Positions 11,771-21,896 of a stretch of DNA of 64,000 nucleotides are shown here, in pieces. Source of the DNA: Streptomyces sp. NL15-2K (GTDB lineage Bacteria > Actinomycetota > Actinomycetes > Streptomycetales > Streptomycetaceae); NCBI RefSeq assembly GCF_030551255.1, contig NZ_CP130630.1:9175001-9239000 (forward strand), read 5' to 3'. The notes under the pieces are model-generated. The model was not told the origin of the DNA and ran no database searches. It saw only the letters and a list, made by a program, of their open reading frames with translations. How positions within the stretch are numbered: position 1 is the stretch's first letter; every line of letters begins with the position of its first letter. The translations under genes and the position numbers were made by a program.

Positions 11771-12732
11771 TTCGACTCCTCCCCCCTTCCGAAGCCCATG
11801 AACTTGCCCTGGAGCAGGGTCACGGCACAGATGAGCACGGTCAGGATGACCGCGCCCGCGCTGCCGGAACCGTAGTCCTGGCTCTCGCCCAAGGCCTTGT
11901 AGTACAGCTCGACGAGGGGCGGACGACCCCATGTGGTCTTCGACAGGAGGTTGAAGAACTCGTCGAAGGCCTGGTACGCGGCGACGAGCAGCAGGAGGAT
12001 CACCGCGGTGGACGTGGCCCGCAGCTGGGGCAGCGTGATGTACCAGAAGGTCTGCCAGCCCGGCTTGGCGCCGTCGATGGCGGCGGCCTCGTACAGCTCG
12101 CCCGGGATGTTCTGCAGCGCCGCGATGAACAGGATCATGTAGAAGCCGGCCTGCAGCCACAGCCGCGCGGTGACGATGACCAGCCAGTACCAGGGCGGAT
12201 TGGGGTCGGCCAGCCAGGCGATGTTCTCGATCCCGAACCAGCTCAGAATCGTGTTCATCAGACCGAAGCGGACGCCGCTGAAGATGGACATCTTCCAGAT
12301 CAGCGAGGCGGCCACGTAACTGCACGCGGTCGGCAGGAAGAAGACCGACCGGAAGAACGCCCGCATGAAGCGCAGCCGGTTCACCAGCAGGGCCAGGCCC
12401 AGCGAGAGCGCCCAGGTGGTGGGCACGATGAACGCGGCGAAGAGGGTGAAGGTGCCGAGTGAGCCGACGAAGTCGTCGTTCGTCAGCATGTACTTGTAGT
12501 TCTCGAAGCCGACGAACTTGTCGGGCGTGACGGTGAAGCGGGCCTCGAAGAAGCTGAGCCAGAGACTCCAGAGGATCGGCGCGTAGACGAAGATCGCCAG
12601 ACCGATGAGGAACGGCCCGGTGAAGAGCCAGAAGTTGAAGGTGGGGCTGCCCCGCAGACCCCGCCGCGGCTTGGCCGAGGAGGCCTTCGCCGGGGCGGGG
12701 CGCGCGACGTCGCGCGTCTTGGTCGTCGACAT
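11767..12732 (-). CDS. Carbohydrate ABC transporter permease (MalF type)
   Basis: A 321-residue integral membrane protein with a basic, Ala/Pro-rich cytoplasmic N-terminus of about 38 residues followed by six hydrophobic segments. The EAA motif is ELYEAAAIDGAKPGWQTFWYI. It belongs to the binding-protein-dependent permease family for oligosaccharides. The ATG at 12732 lies 20 bp beyond the binding-protein gene and has AGGAC upstream. A longer frame to 12798 would overlap the binding-protein gene and is not needed. Confidence 0.9.
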   Translation of the reverse strand: MSTTKTRDVARPAPAKASSAKPRRGLRGSPTFNFWLFTGPFLIGLAIFVYAPILWSLWLSFFEARFTVTPDKFVGFENYKYMLTNDDFVGSLGTFTLFAAFIVPTTWALSLGLALLVNRLRFMRAFFRSVFFLPTACSYVAASLIWKMSIFSGVRFGLMNTILSWFGIENIAWLADPNPPWYWLVIVTARLWLQAGFYMILFIAALQNIPGELYEAAAIDGAKPGWQTFWYITLPQLRATSTAVILLLLVAAYQAFDEFFNLLSKTTWGRPPLVELYYKALGESQDYGSGSAGAVILTVLICAVTLLQGKFMGFGRGEESK

Positions 12733-12752
12733 GTCGTGGTCCGTCCTGCGGT

Positions 12753-14018
12753 CTATCCGAACAGCTTCTTGAGCTCGCGGTTCACGGCCGCGTCGCACTT
12801 GTCCAGGGCGGCTTCCGGGTTCATGTTCTTGCGGACGCAGTTGGCGAAGACGTCCTCGAAGGCGGTGCGCATGGCCTGGGTCCAGCCGATGTTGTCGAAG
12901 TGCCCGAACTCGTTGAAGAGCCGGACACCCTCAGCGGCGTTGCCCGACTTGAGCTTGGTGGCCTTCTCGGCGATCGAGGTGCGCGGCGGAATGTGGAAGC
13001 CGAAGGAGGTGGCCCACTCCTCCTGGTACTCCTTCTGGTCGATCCACAGCCACTTGACGTACTCCTTGGCCGCCTCGACGTTCTTGCCCTTGGCATTGAC
13101 GAACATCGACCAGCCGCCGTTGTAGACCGACTGCTTGCCGGAGTCCGTGACCTTCGGGAAGGGGAAGACCCCCCAGTCGTCGCCGAGCGCGTCCTGGATC
13201 GCCGGCATCGCCCACATGCCGCAGAACTGGATGGCACACAGTCCCTGGTTGAACGAGGAGGGGTCCCAGGACTCGGTCGGAGCGCCGAGGAGCAGATCGC
13301 CGCTGGTGAACAGCTTGCGCATCTTCTTCAGGCCCTCGACGACGCCGTCCGTGTGGTAGGCGATCTCGTTCTTCTCGTTGAGGTGCTGGGCGCCGGCCGA
13401 CCAGATCAACGTGTCGTTGACGCTGTGCAGGTCGTTGCCCACGTACAGGCCCTTGACCTTGCCGGTGGTGAGCTTGGCTGCGGCCTCCATCAGCTCGTCG
13501 AGCGTGGTCGGCACGTCGACGCCTGCCTTCTCCAGCATCGACTTGCGGTAGAAGAAGAACTGCGGGTCGTCGATCATGCGGACGCCGTATATCTTCCCGT
13601 CCACCGTGTGCGACTGGATGTCGGCCGGGTTGAAGTCGTCCTTGACCGGGTTGAGGATGTCGGTCAGGTCGGCCACCTGACCGCTCTTGACCATCTGGAT
13701 CTGCGGGTGGAACTCGAACAGGTCGGGCGCGTTGTCGGTGAGCAGCGTCGCGAAGAGCTTGCTCTCGAAGTCGGCGCTGGTGATCCACTGCGTGGTCACG
13801 TTCGCCTTGTCGTAGGCCTTCGCGTACTTCTTGATGGCCTGCTCGGTCCCGGCCTCACCGTAGGCGTGGAAGTACTGCGTCAGGTTCGTGCCCGAACCGC
13901 TGCCCCCGCCCCGTCCGTTGTTGCCGCCGCATGCGGCAAGCCCGCCGGCGGCGGCCAGGCCCATGGCGGCCCGCAGTACGTTGCGGCGGTCCCAGTTGCT
14001 GTTGCTCAATGCCGACAT
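12753..14018 (-). CDS. Extracellular sugar-binding lipoprotein of the ABC importer
   Basis: A 421-residue solute-binding protein. The leader carries a twin-arginine motif (DRRNVLRAA, residues 10-18) and a lipobox LAAC with Cys30, followed by a Gly/Ser/Asn linker. This indicates Tat export and lipid anchoring to the outer face of the membrane. The mature part has the family-1 binding protein fold signature (YNGGWSMFVNAKGKNVEAAKEYVKWL). It starts the binding protein-MalF-MalG-beta-galactosidase operon, so the ligand is probably a galactose-containing oligosaccharide. AAGGA lies upstream of the ATG. A putative ROK operator sits about 140 bp upstream. Confidence 0.92.
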   Translation of the reverse strand: MSALSNSNWDRRNVLRAAMGLAAAGGLAACGGNNGRGGGSGSGTNLTQYFHAYGEAGTEQAIKKYAKAYDKANVTTQWITSADFESKLFATLLTDNAPDLFEFHPQIQMVKSGQVADLTDILNPVKDDFNPADIQSHTVDGKIYGVRMIDDPQFFFYRKSMLEKAGVDVPTTLDELMEAAAKLTTGKVKGLYVGNDLHSVNDTLIWSAGAQHLNEKNEIAYHTDGVVEGLKKMRKLFTSGDLLLGAPTESWDPSSFNQGLCAIQFCGMWAMPAIQDALGDDWGVFPFPKVTDSGKQSVYNGGWSMFVNAKGKNVEAAKEYVKWLWIDQKEYQEEWATSFGFHIPPRTSIAEKATKLKSGNAAEGVRLFNEFGHFDNIGWTQAMRTAFEDVFANCVRKNMNPEAALDKCDAAVNRELKKLFG

Positions 14019-14155
14019 GCTGACGTCCTTGTCTGTTGTGGCCCGGATCCTGTGTACGGCTCGTGTGTCCGGATCGTGTGCGGCTTGTATCGGCTGCGGC
14101 TCGATGGCTCAGCGCCAGATGGCTCAAATGGTCTTGCGGTGCGGGACGTTAACCT

Positions 14156-14190
14156 TCGGCTAAGGCTTCGGCAAGGGGTTGGACGAAGTC
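14156..14190 (-). promoter_or_regulatory. Candidate ROK-regulator operator upstream of the sugar operon
   Basis: Bases 14164-14190 match 15943-15969 in 21 of 27 positions, including the shared block AAGGGGTT and the end AAGTC. A weaker match continues to the left. One copy lies upstream of the binding-protein gene and the other upstream of the ROK regulator gene. A pair of like sites in front of a regulator and its neighbouring operon is the usual picture for autoregulated sugar repressors. The remainder of 14019-14155 shows no clear sigma-factor boxes. Confidence 0.45.
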
Positions 14191-14272
14191 TGCTCGAAGC
14201 GTTGTGTAGCGTTCGGGATATCGGACATGGGGAGTGGCGGGCCGCCGCACCAGCGGCCCGCACCCCGGTGGA

Positions 14273-14598
14273 CTACTCGCGGAACCAGGCCTGGTCGGCC
14301 CCTGCGGTGCAGCTGTAAAGGGTCACTTTGCTCCCGTCGGCGGTCGCCTCACCGCTGACGACGACCACGACTGCCCCGCCCCGCCCGTGCAGACGGCGAT
14401 CGCCGCCCCCGGGGCGTTCGACAAGGCACCGGAGGCACCGATGCCGTCGATGGCCTGGGCGGCGTGCGGGGAGACCTCGGCCGCCATGGGGGGAGCGGCC
14501 GAGGCGGTCGGGGTGGATACGAGGGGTCCGGAGACAGCGAGCGCGGTTGCGGCTGCCGGGAGGACCGACCTCCTCGGGTGAGGGCGAAGCATATGCAT
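14273..14598 (-). pseudogene. Collapsed secreted glycosidase gene: signal peptide joined to CBM13 tail
   Basis: The minus strand encodes a clear signal peptide (MHMLRPHPRRSVLPAAATAL, then an ASA cleavage region) and the mature start QAIDGIGASGAL. That start resembles the first strand of GH30-like enzymes (IDGIGASGAWW). It jumps at once to a ricin-type lectin piece (VCTGGAGQSW). A frameshift then leads to GEATADGSKVTLYSCTAGAD, QAWFRE and the stop at 14273. The catalytic domain, normally over 400 residues, is gone. This is an internal deletion plus frameshift. The GH30 guess rests on about ten residues. Confidence 0.7.
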
Positions 14599-14609
14599 CC
14601 CTTCCGTCG

Positions 14610-15854
14610 TCATGAAGGTGGTGCGGTGCGGCTTCTTGCGGGGGTGGTGCGTTTGCCATTCCTCTGCCCCACCGACTGAAGGGCGCCTTCGAGCGCGAAG
14701 GTCGCGGCTCCCAGGCACACCGGGTCGGTGGGGATGGGGGAGAGGACGATCTCGGTGGCTGCCAGCGGCCGCCGCAGCGCGTGCCGGGCGACGGCCTCGC
14801 GCACTTCGGCGAGCAGCGGCTCGCCGAGGGTGGCCGCGACCCAGCTGCTGAGCACGACCACTTCCGGGTTGAACAGGTTGACCAGGTCGGCGATGCCGGC
14901 GCCGAGGTAACGGGCGGTGTCGCGGACCACCTTGAGCGCCACCGGATCGTGCGCGGCGACCCCGCGGGACAGCGCGTCGATGGTGGCGGTCTGGTCCTCC
15001 GGGTGCAGCAGCGCGCTGCGGGGGCTGAGCTCCCGCAGGTTCACCATGATGCCGGGCGCGCCGACGTACGTCTCCACGCAGCCGTGGTTGCCGCAGTGGC
15101 ACAGCCGCCCGTCGAGGACCAGCGTGGTGTGCCCCCACTCGCCGGCGCTGTTGCTCACGCCCCGGTGCAGTCCGCCGCCGAGCACCAGCCCGGCGCCCAC
15201 TCCGGTGCCGAGGTTGACCACCACGGCGTCCCCGCTCCCGCGCGCGGCCCCGAACCACAGCTCGGCCACCGCGCAGGCGCGCAAGGGGTTGTCCAGGTAG
15301 AGGGGGTAGGCGATGTGCTCGGTGAGCAGGTCCAGCAGCGGCACGTCGTGCCAGTCCCAGTTGGGCGCGTACTCCGAGATGCCGGTGGCGCGGTCCACCT
15401 GCCCCGGCACGCTCACCCCGACGCCGAGCACCCGCGCGCCCTCGATGCCGGCCTGCGCGACCACCGAGCCGACGGCGGCGGCGACATGGCCGACCACCTG
15501 CTCGGGCCGGCTCTCGCCGGGGCGCATGTCCTCGTCGGCGCGGGCGAGCACGTTCAGCGCGAGGTCGAACAACTCGACATGGACGTACGTCTCCGCGATG
15601 TCGACGCCGATCAACGCGCCCCCCGACGCGTTGACGGCCACGAGGCCCCGGGGGCGACCGCCCGCCGAGTCCTCGAACCCGACCTCCGTGATCATTCGGA
15701 GGTCGAGCAGCTCACCGACGAGCGTGGCGACCGTGGCGAGGCTCAGACCGGTGGCGGCCGCAAGCTCCTGCCGGGACGTGGGCGACTCGGCGATGATCTG
15801 GCGCAGCACCTCGTAGCGGTTCGCGGTGCGGATGTCACGTGATGTGCGCTTCAC
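14610..15854 (-). CDS. ROK-family transcriptional regulator
   Basis: A 414-residue repressor with an N-terminal winged helix (about 10-62, SRQELAAATGLSLATVATLV) and a ROK sugar-kinase-like domain. The ROK zinc site is intact: His242 and CHCGNHGC with Cys252, Cys254 and Cys259. The phosphate-loop motif NLGTGVGAGLVLGGGLHRG is also present. It most likely controls the adjacent beta-galactoside operon in response to a sugar ligand and may also regulate itself, since similar 27-bp sites lie upstream of both. The GTG at 15854 has only a weak GGATGGGG site upstream. Confidence 0.9.
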   Translation of the reverse strand: MKRTSRDIRTANRYEVLRQIIAESPTSRQELAAATGLSLATVATLVGELLDLRMITEVGFEDSAGGRPRGLVAVNASGGALIGVDIAETYVHVELFDLALNVLARADEDMRPGESRPEQVVGHVAAAVGSVVAQAGIEGARVLGVGVSVPGQVDRATGISEYAPNWDWHDVPLLDLLTEHIAYPLYLDNPLRACAVAELWFGAARGSGDAVVVNLGTGVGAGLVLGGGLHRGVSNSAGEWGHTTLVLDGRLCHCGNHGCVETYVGAPGIMVNLRELSPRSALLHPEDQTATIDALSRGVAAHDPVALKVVRDTARYLGAGIADLVNLFNPEVVVLSSWVAATLGEPLLAEVREAVARHALRRPLAATEIVLSPIPTDPVCLGAATFALEGALQSVGQRNGKRTTPARSRTAPPS

Positions 15855-15934
15855 CGGGCCTGCCCCATCCCTTCAGCTCATGCCGGGACGACATCGGCAC
15901 CGGCGCGGCGCAAGGCTATGGGCTGCGAGGACTT

Positions 15935-15967
15935 TCGACAAGGGCTTAGGAAAGGGGTTTTATAAAG

Positions 15968-15969
<2 letters not shown>
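15935..15969 (-). promoter_or_regulatory. Candidate operator upstream of the ROK gene
   Basis: Second copy of the 27-bp motif described for 14156-14190 (best block 15943-15969). It sits about 90 bp upstream of the ROK start and touches the stop codon of the alditol oxidase gene at 15968. Confidence 0.45.
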
Positions 15970-17275
<1,306 letters not shown>

Positions 17276-17329
17276 CTACCGTAGAGAGCGGTTTCTATCG
17301 CCACGTCACCGAGCCGGAGGGCCACCCAC

Positions 17330-18337
17330 TTGACCGAGCGTCCCCAGGCACTGTTCGCCATGACCGCCGAGAACGTGCCGCTCGTCTTCCCGCCCGAGAT
17401 CCTGGCGCGGCTGCGGGAGGCCGTGGACATCGACCCCGCCCTGGTGGCACAGGACCTCACCGACCCCCTCGTGGCGAAAACACTCGCCCGTACAGAGATC
17501 CTCGTCACCGGCTGGGGCTGCCCCCGCCTCGACACGGCCGTCCTCGACGCGGCCCCCCGGCTGCGCGCGGTCCTGCACTCGGCCGGCTCGGTCAAGGGCT
17601 TCGCCACGCCCGAACTGTGGCGACGCGGCATCGCCGTCTCCTCGGCGGCCGAGGCCAACGCACTGCCCGTCGCCGAGTACACGCTCGCCATGATCCTGCT
17701 GGCCGGCAAGGACGTCCTCGCCGCCCGCGACCGCCTGCGCACCGAACGCGCCTTCCCTGGCTGGGAGCTGGTCCCCGGCATCGGCAACCACGGCCGCCGC
17801 GTGGGCGTCATCGGCGCCTCCCGCATCGGCCGCCGCCTCCTCGAACTGCTGCGCCCCTTCGACCTGCGGCCCGCCCTCACCGACCCGTACGTCGACGAGA
17901 CCCAGGCCGCCGCGCTCGGCGTACCGCTGCTGGAACTCGACGACCTCCTGCGCACCTCCGAGATCGTCACCCTGCACGCCCCCGAAACCCCCGAAACCCG
18001 GCAGCTGATCGGCCGCCGCGAGCTGGCCCTGATGCCCGACGGCGCGGTCCTGATCAACACCGCGCGCGGCGGCCTCGTCGACCACGACGCCCTCCTCACG
18101 GAACTGCGCGCCGGGCGCCTCACCGCGATCCTCGACGTCACCGACCCCGAACCGCTGCCCCCCGACTCACCCCTCTTCGACCTCCCGAACGCCTTCATCA
18201 CCCCGCACCTCGCGGGCTCCCAGGGCAACGAGGTGGCCCGCCTGGGCGCCACGGTCGTGGAGGAGGCCGTACGGCTGCTGTCGGGTGAGCCACTCGCGTA
18301 CCCGGTCGATCCGGCGGCCCTGGAGCGGGCGGCGTGA
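17330..18337 (+). CDS. D-isomer-specific 2-hydroxyacid dehydrogenase
   Basis: A 335-residue NAD(P)-dependent dehydrogenase. The Rossmann motif is VGVIGASRIGRR (GxSxxG). The catalytic residues are visible as Arg in INTARGGLVD, Glu in DVTDPEPLPPDSPL and His in ITPHLAGS. Substrate specificity is not readable; phosphoglycerate, glyoxylate and hydroxypyruvate reductases share this fold. The TTG at 17330 is taken as start since GGAGGG lies 9 nt upstream; the next ATG (17360) lacks a good site. Divergent from aldO, with 108 bp between the starts. Confidence 0.88.
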   Translation: MTERPQALFAMTAENVPLVFPPEILARLREAVDIDPALVAQDLTDPLVAKTLARTEILVTGWGCPRLDTAVLDAAPRLRAVLHSAGSVKGFATPELWRRGIAVSSAAEANALPVAEYTLAMILLAGKDVLAARDRLRTERAFPGWELVPGIGNHGRRVGVIGASRIGRRLLELLRPFDLRPALTDPYVDETQAAALGVPLLELDDLLRTSEIVTLHAPETPETRQLIGRRELALMPDGAVLINTARGGLVDHDALLTELRAGRLTAILDVTDPEPLPPDSPLFDLPNAFITPHLAGSQGNEVARLGATVVEEAVRLLSGEPLAYPVDPAALERAA

Positions 18338-18468
18338 GGAGTGCGTCACCGGCGAACACCTCCGTACCGGGGCATATCGCACGGCGCGAGAGGACCCGGC
18401 ACGGCTGACGCGCGGGCGTGGGCATACCGTGAGGTGTCGTACGTCCGAACCGGGAGGAGACACGGGAG

Positions 18469-19797
18469 ATGGGCAGCCGTACCGCACTGGTCGAGGACCT
18501 GATGGAGCGATTCCCGCACGTACCGCGGGAAGCCGTCTTCAAAGAGGACCTGCTTCGCGGCGGGTTGGCCTTCGACCCATCGGCGCTCAGCGATACCGCC
18601 AACGAGGCAGCCGGCGAGGTCAAGCCGAAGTCCTACTTCATCTTCTCCTTCGACCACGGCACCCTGCCCGAGCTCGGCGAGGCCGCGCTGCGGCGCCCGC
18701 CCGAGGAGATCATCCTCACGGGAGGCCCGTACGACCTGCGCCGGACCGTCGTGTCGGTGCGCGTGAACCCGTCCTCGCCGTACCGGGTCGCGGCCGACGA
18801 CGAGGGCGTCCTCGGGCTCTACCTCGACGGCAAGCGGATCGCCGACGTCGGTGTGCCGCCGATGCCGGAGTACTATCGGCACACCCTCGCCAACGGGAAG
18901 TCGGTCATGGAGGTCGCCCCCACCATCCAGTGGGGCTACCTCATCTACCTCACCGTCTTCCGGGTCTGCCAGTACTTCGGCGCCAAGGAGGAGTGCCAGT
19001 ACTGCGACATCAACCACAACTGGCGCCAGCACAAGGCCGCCGGGCGCCCGTACACGGGAGTCAAGGACGTCGAGGAGGTCCTCGAGGCCCTGGAGATCAT
19101 CGACCGGTACGACACCCAGAAGGCGTCCACCGCCTACACGCTCACCGGCGGCGCGATCACGTCGAAGGTCGCCGGGAGGGACGAGGCCGATTTCTACGGG
19201 CACTACGCCAAGGCCATCGAGGAGCGCTTCCCGGGGCGGTGGATCGGGAAGGTCGTCGCGCAGGCGCTGCCCAAGGACGACGTACAGCGGTTCAAGGACT
19301 ACGGCGTGCAGATCTACCACCCCAACTTCGAGGTGTGGGACCGCCGGCTGTTCGAGCTGTACTGCCCGGGCAAGGAGCGCTACGTCGGCCGCGACGAGTG
19401 GCACAAGCGCATCCTCGACTCGACCGACGTCTTCGGCGCCCGCAACGTGATCCCCAACTTCGTCGCGGGTGTGGAGATGGCCGAGCCCTTCGGTTTCACG
19501 ACGGTCGACGAGGCCATCGCGTCGACGACGGAGGGCCTGCGCTTCTTCATGTCGCACGGCATCACGCCCCGCTTCACCACCTGGTGCCCCGAGCCGACGA
19601 CCCCGCTCGGCAAGGCCAACCCGCAGGGCGCGCCGCTGGAGTACCACATCCGCCTGCTGGAGGCCTACCGCGCCACGATGGACGACTTCGGTCTCTCCTC
19701 GCCCCCCGGCTACGGTCCGCCCGGCCCCGGCCGCGCGGTCTTCTCCGTCAGCTCCTTCATGGACAGTCTCCCGGCGGCGGAACCGGTCGAGGTGTAA
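18469..19797 (+). CDS. Radical SAM family protein with atypical cysteine spacing
   Basis: A 442-residue soluble protein. The segment VFRVCQYFGAKEECQYCDIN holds three cysteines (167, 176, 179) in a C-x8-C-x2-C pattern in place of the usual C-x3-C-x2-C, followed by a long barrel-like region (TAYTLTGGAITSKVAG, QIYHPNFEVWD, NVIPNFVAGVEMAEPFGF, ITPRFTTWCPEPTTPLGK). The GGAIT and PNFVAGVE blocks are what radical SAM barrels show for SAM and substrate binding. GGGAGGAGAC is near the ATG. I cannot assign a reaction. It appears monocistronic, between the dehydrogenase gene and a 380-bp gap. Family membership is inferred from the cysteine cluster and layout. Confidence 0.7.
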   Translation: MGSRTALVEDLMERFPHVPREAVFKEDLLRGGLAFDPSALSDTANEAAGEVKPKSYFIFSFDHGTLPELGEAALRRPPEEIILTGGPYDLRRTVVSVRVNPSSPYRVAADDEGVLGLYLDGKRIADVGVPPMPEYYRHTLANGKSVMEVAPTIQWGYLIYLTVFRVCQYFGAKEECQYCDINHNWRQHKAAGRPYTGVKDVEEVLEALEIIDRYDTQKASTAYTLTGGAITSKVAGRDEADFYGHYAKAIEERFPGRWIGKVVAQALPKDDVQRFKDYGVQIYHPNFEVWDRRLFELYCPGKERYVGRDEWHKRILDSTDVFGARNVIPNFVAGVEMAEPFGFTTVDEAIASTTEGLRFFMSHGITPRFTTWCPEPTTPLGKANPQGAPLEYHIRLLEAYRATMDDFGLSSPPGYGPPGPGRAVFSVSSFMDSLPAAEPVEV

Positions 19798-20177
19798 CGG
19801 CCGGCGTCAGCGTTCGCCCACCTCTGGCCGGCGGGCCGCGTCGACGGCCCGATCCGAGTGGACCGGCATTGATACTTTCCGGCCTTCCTTACGTATGACT
19901 GACAGAGCAACGACGAGTGGTCGCAGGAACACCGCGCGGAGGCCCCTGGGCATCGACGGACGGGTCGTCGGGGTGGTGTACTCCAACCGGTGGACGACAG
20001 GCGGGATGCGCGGCCGGGGTGTGCGAAGCCCGGTCGCGTGGCCGCCCGTCATCGGATTTGAATACCCCGCTTGTCAGTTGTGTGGGTGGCGTGAAAAGCT
20101 CGTGTCCTGCCGCGAGGTTCCCCCCAACTCCTTTGCCAGTATGGCGAGTTGACCTCGCATTCGAATGCAGGAGACCC
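19798..20177 (+). other. Intergenic region, 380 bp
   Basis: No convincing reading frame on either strand. TTGATA at 19869 followed by TACGTAT about 15 bp later is a weak promoter-like pair. Just before the next gene there is an AGGAG ribosome site. Nothing else could be supported. Confidence 0.4.
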
Positions 20178-21662
20178 ATGCCCGACCTGCCGACTCCCCA
20201 GGACGCCGCCGAGGCCGCGCTGTTCTCCGAGTGCTGGGACGCCGTGCTCTCCTACGCCGACCTGTGCACGGCCGGTTCCACAGCGGCGACGCAGCTGGCC
20301 ACGGAGGCATTCTCCCTCGGCATGCGCGAGGCCCGCGCCGCCGAGGCCGTTCCGTCCCGCAGCGCCGGCCGCCGCCCGGCCCGCCTGCCCAGGATCCCCC
20401 TGCTGCTGACCGCCGTACGCGACACGGCGGCGGCCTGGGAGACCCAGGGGCACGGCCACCGACTCGACCCCGAACTGCGCCTGTGGCTCAACTCCGACAA
20501 GGCCGCCCGCTACACCGGCCCCCCGCTCAGCCGTCCGCTCGCCCTGCGCGGACTGCGCGACCTGCAGGCGGCCGACGCGGAACTGCTGTGGCTGGCCGAG
20601 GTGGAGGCGCTGCCGCTGTCCGCGGTGGCCCGCCGGCTCGGCCTCGACCCGGCCACGGTGTCCGACGAACTCGCCGAAGTGCGCCGCCTGTTCCGGGACC
20701 GCTGCCACCGCAACCACCTCGACACGCCGATGGACGCGCAGTGCCGCAGCTACGCCCGGCTGCTCGACGCGGTCACCCGGTCACCGGCCGCGGACACCCC
20801 GAAGGACCTCTCCCGGCACCTCGCACGCTGCGTGGAGTGCGCCGAGGCCGCCGCATGCCTGCGGCTGCACGGCGGCGGGCTGCCCGCGGCGCTGGCCGGC
20901 GGAGTGATCGGCTGGGGCGGCCTCGCCTACCTGGAGCGACGCAGAAGAGCCGCCGAGGTCCGCCTCGGCGCCGGGCGCCCCGCACCGGCCGACAGTGACG
21001 GCGCGCCCCCGAACCCCGGCGCGCACAAGGCGCGCGTCGTGCGCAACGGACTCCTCGTCGCGGCCGTCCTCGTCTCGCTGCTGGCACTCGCCGTGTCGAT
21101 GATGCCGGGCGGCACCGACCAGAGCGCCACCCCCAGCGACGCGTCCGACCGCGAGCCGGTGGCCGCCGACCCCGGCGTGTCCCTGCCGCCCGTCGCACCG
21201 CTGCCGTCCGGCTCCCCGAAGCCGTCGGACACCGGGCAGAAGGACAAGCCCGACGAGTCCGCCGGCAAGAACCGCGACACCACACCCCAGGGCACGTCGT
21301 CGTCCACGGCTCCCGGCGGCGACCCGGACCCCGACAAGAGTGAGCCGCCCACCTGCCGGGTCCAGTACGACCTGGTCACCGAGTGGCCCGACGGCTTCCA
21401 GGCCACCGTGACGGTGACCACCGAACGACCGCTGGACACGTGGCGCGTCGCCTGGTCCTTCCGCGACGGCCAGAAGGTCGGCCAGATGTGGGACGCGAGC
21501 TTCGCCCAGAACGACTCCCGGGTCACCGCCACGGCCGCCGACTACAACAAGTCGGTCCCCGCGGACGGCTCCCTGGCCTTCGGCTTCCTCGCGTCGTGGC
21601 AGGGCGAGAACTCACCGGCGTACGGATTCACGCTGAACGGGCATCGCTGTGCGACGGCGTGA
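20178..21662 (+). CDS. Sigma-region-4/zinc-finger membrane protein with extracellular CBM2
   Basis: A 494-residue modular protein. Residues 1-180 resemble an ECF-like sigma fold with a region-4 helix-turn-helix at about 130-178 (LPLSAVARRLGLDPATVSDE). An anti-sigma-type zinc motif H-x3-C-x2-C follows (His214, Cys218, Cys221). A membrane helix lies at about 290-309, then a Pro/Ser/Asp-rich stalk, and a C-terminal family-2 carbohydrate-binding module (about 393-491, bounded by Cys393 and Cys491, with Trp-rich WRVAWSF and LASWQGENSPAYGF). The order predicts DNA-binding inside and polysaccharide binding outside. AGGAG precedes the ATG at 20178. No sigma region 2 is obvious, so it may act as a membrane-bound regulator or only as a structural sensor. 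Confidence 0.8.
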   Translation: MPDLPTPQDAAEAALFSECWDAVLSYADLCTAGSTAATQLATEAFSLGMREARAAEAVPSRSAGRRPARLPRIPLLLTAVRDTAAAWETQGHGHRLDPELRLWLNSDKAARYTGPPLSRPLALRGLRDLQAADAELLWLAEVEALPLSAVARRLGLDPATVSDELAEVRRLFRDRCHRNHLDTPMDAQCRSYARLLDAVTRSPAADTPKDLSRHLARCVECAEAAACLRLHGGGLPAALAGGVIGWGGLAYLERRRRAAEVRLGAGRPAPADSDGAPPNPGAHKARVVRNGLLVAAVLVSLLALAVSMMPGGTDQSATPSDASDREPVAADPGVSLPPVAPLPSGSPKPSDTGQKDKPDESAGKNRDTTPQGTSSSTAPGGDPDPDKSEPPTCRVQYDLVTEWPDGFQATVTVTTERPLDTWRVAWSFRDGQKVGQMWDASFAQNDSRVTATAADYNKSVPADGSLAFGFLASWQGENSPAYGFTLNGHRCATA

Positions 21663-21715
21663 GGGTAGGCGCGAAGGTGTGAGGGCCCGCGCGAACACGT
21701 GAGGCCGAAAATGCG

Positions 21716-21746
21716 TTGACCGGTCGCCGTGAGGCCGGGTTAGAGT
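21716..21746 (+). promoter_or_regulatory. Promoter for the leader ORF and rsgA
   Basis: TTGACC at 21716-21721 and TAGAGT at 21741-21746, 19 bp apart, fit the housekeeping sigma consensus of streptomycetes apart from slightly wide spacing. It lies 60 bp upstream of the leader ORF start. Confidence 0.5.
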
Positions 21747-21805
21747 TGCCGCGCGTCACGGCGAACCGTGTCGCCGAGCGAGCGTGTACGAGGAGGTGTC
21801 GACCG

Positions 21806-21877
21806 ATGGCTGTCATTGCGATGGGCGCTGCCCGCATCCAGGAATCCATCAAGTCCACCTCCGTGGCCTCCGGCTGA
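21806..21877 (+). CDS. 23-codon leader ORF upstream of rsgA
   Basis: ATG at 21806 preceded by GAGGAGG at 9-nt spacing, followed by 23 codons and TGA at 21875. The peptide starts MAVIAMGAAR and ends KSTSVASG. It follows a housekeeping-type promoter and precedes a strong hairpin and then rsgA, the layout of a regulatory leader peptide. I know no family for it. It could also be an independent small protein. Confidence 0.55.
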   Translation: MAVIAMGAARIQESIKSTSVASG

Positions 21878-21896
21878 CACCTCGACTCCTTTTCTT

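Noticed and set aside
20178..21662. A plain ECF sigma factor
   Set aside because: No sigma region 2 is visible and the chain carries a membrane helix and CBM2, so it is described as a chimera instead.
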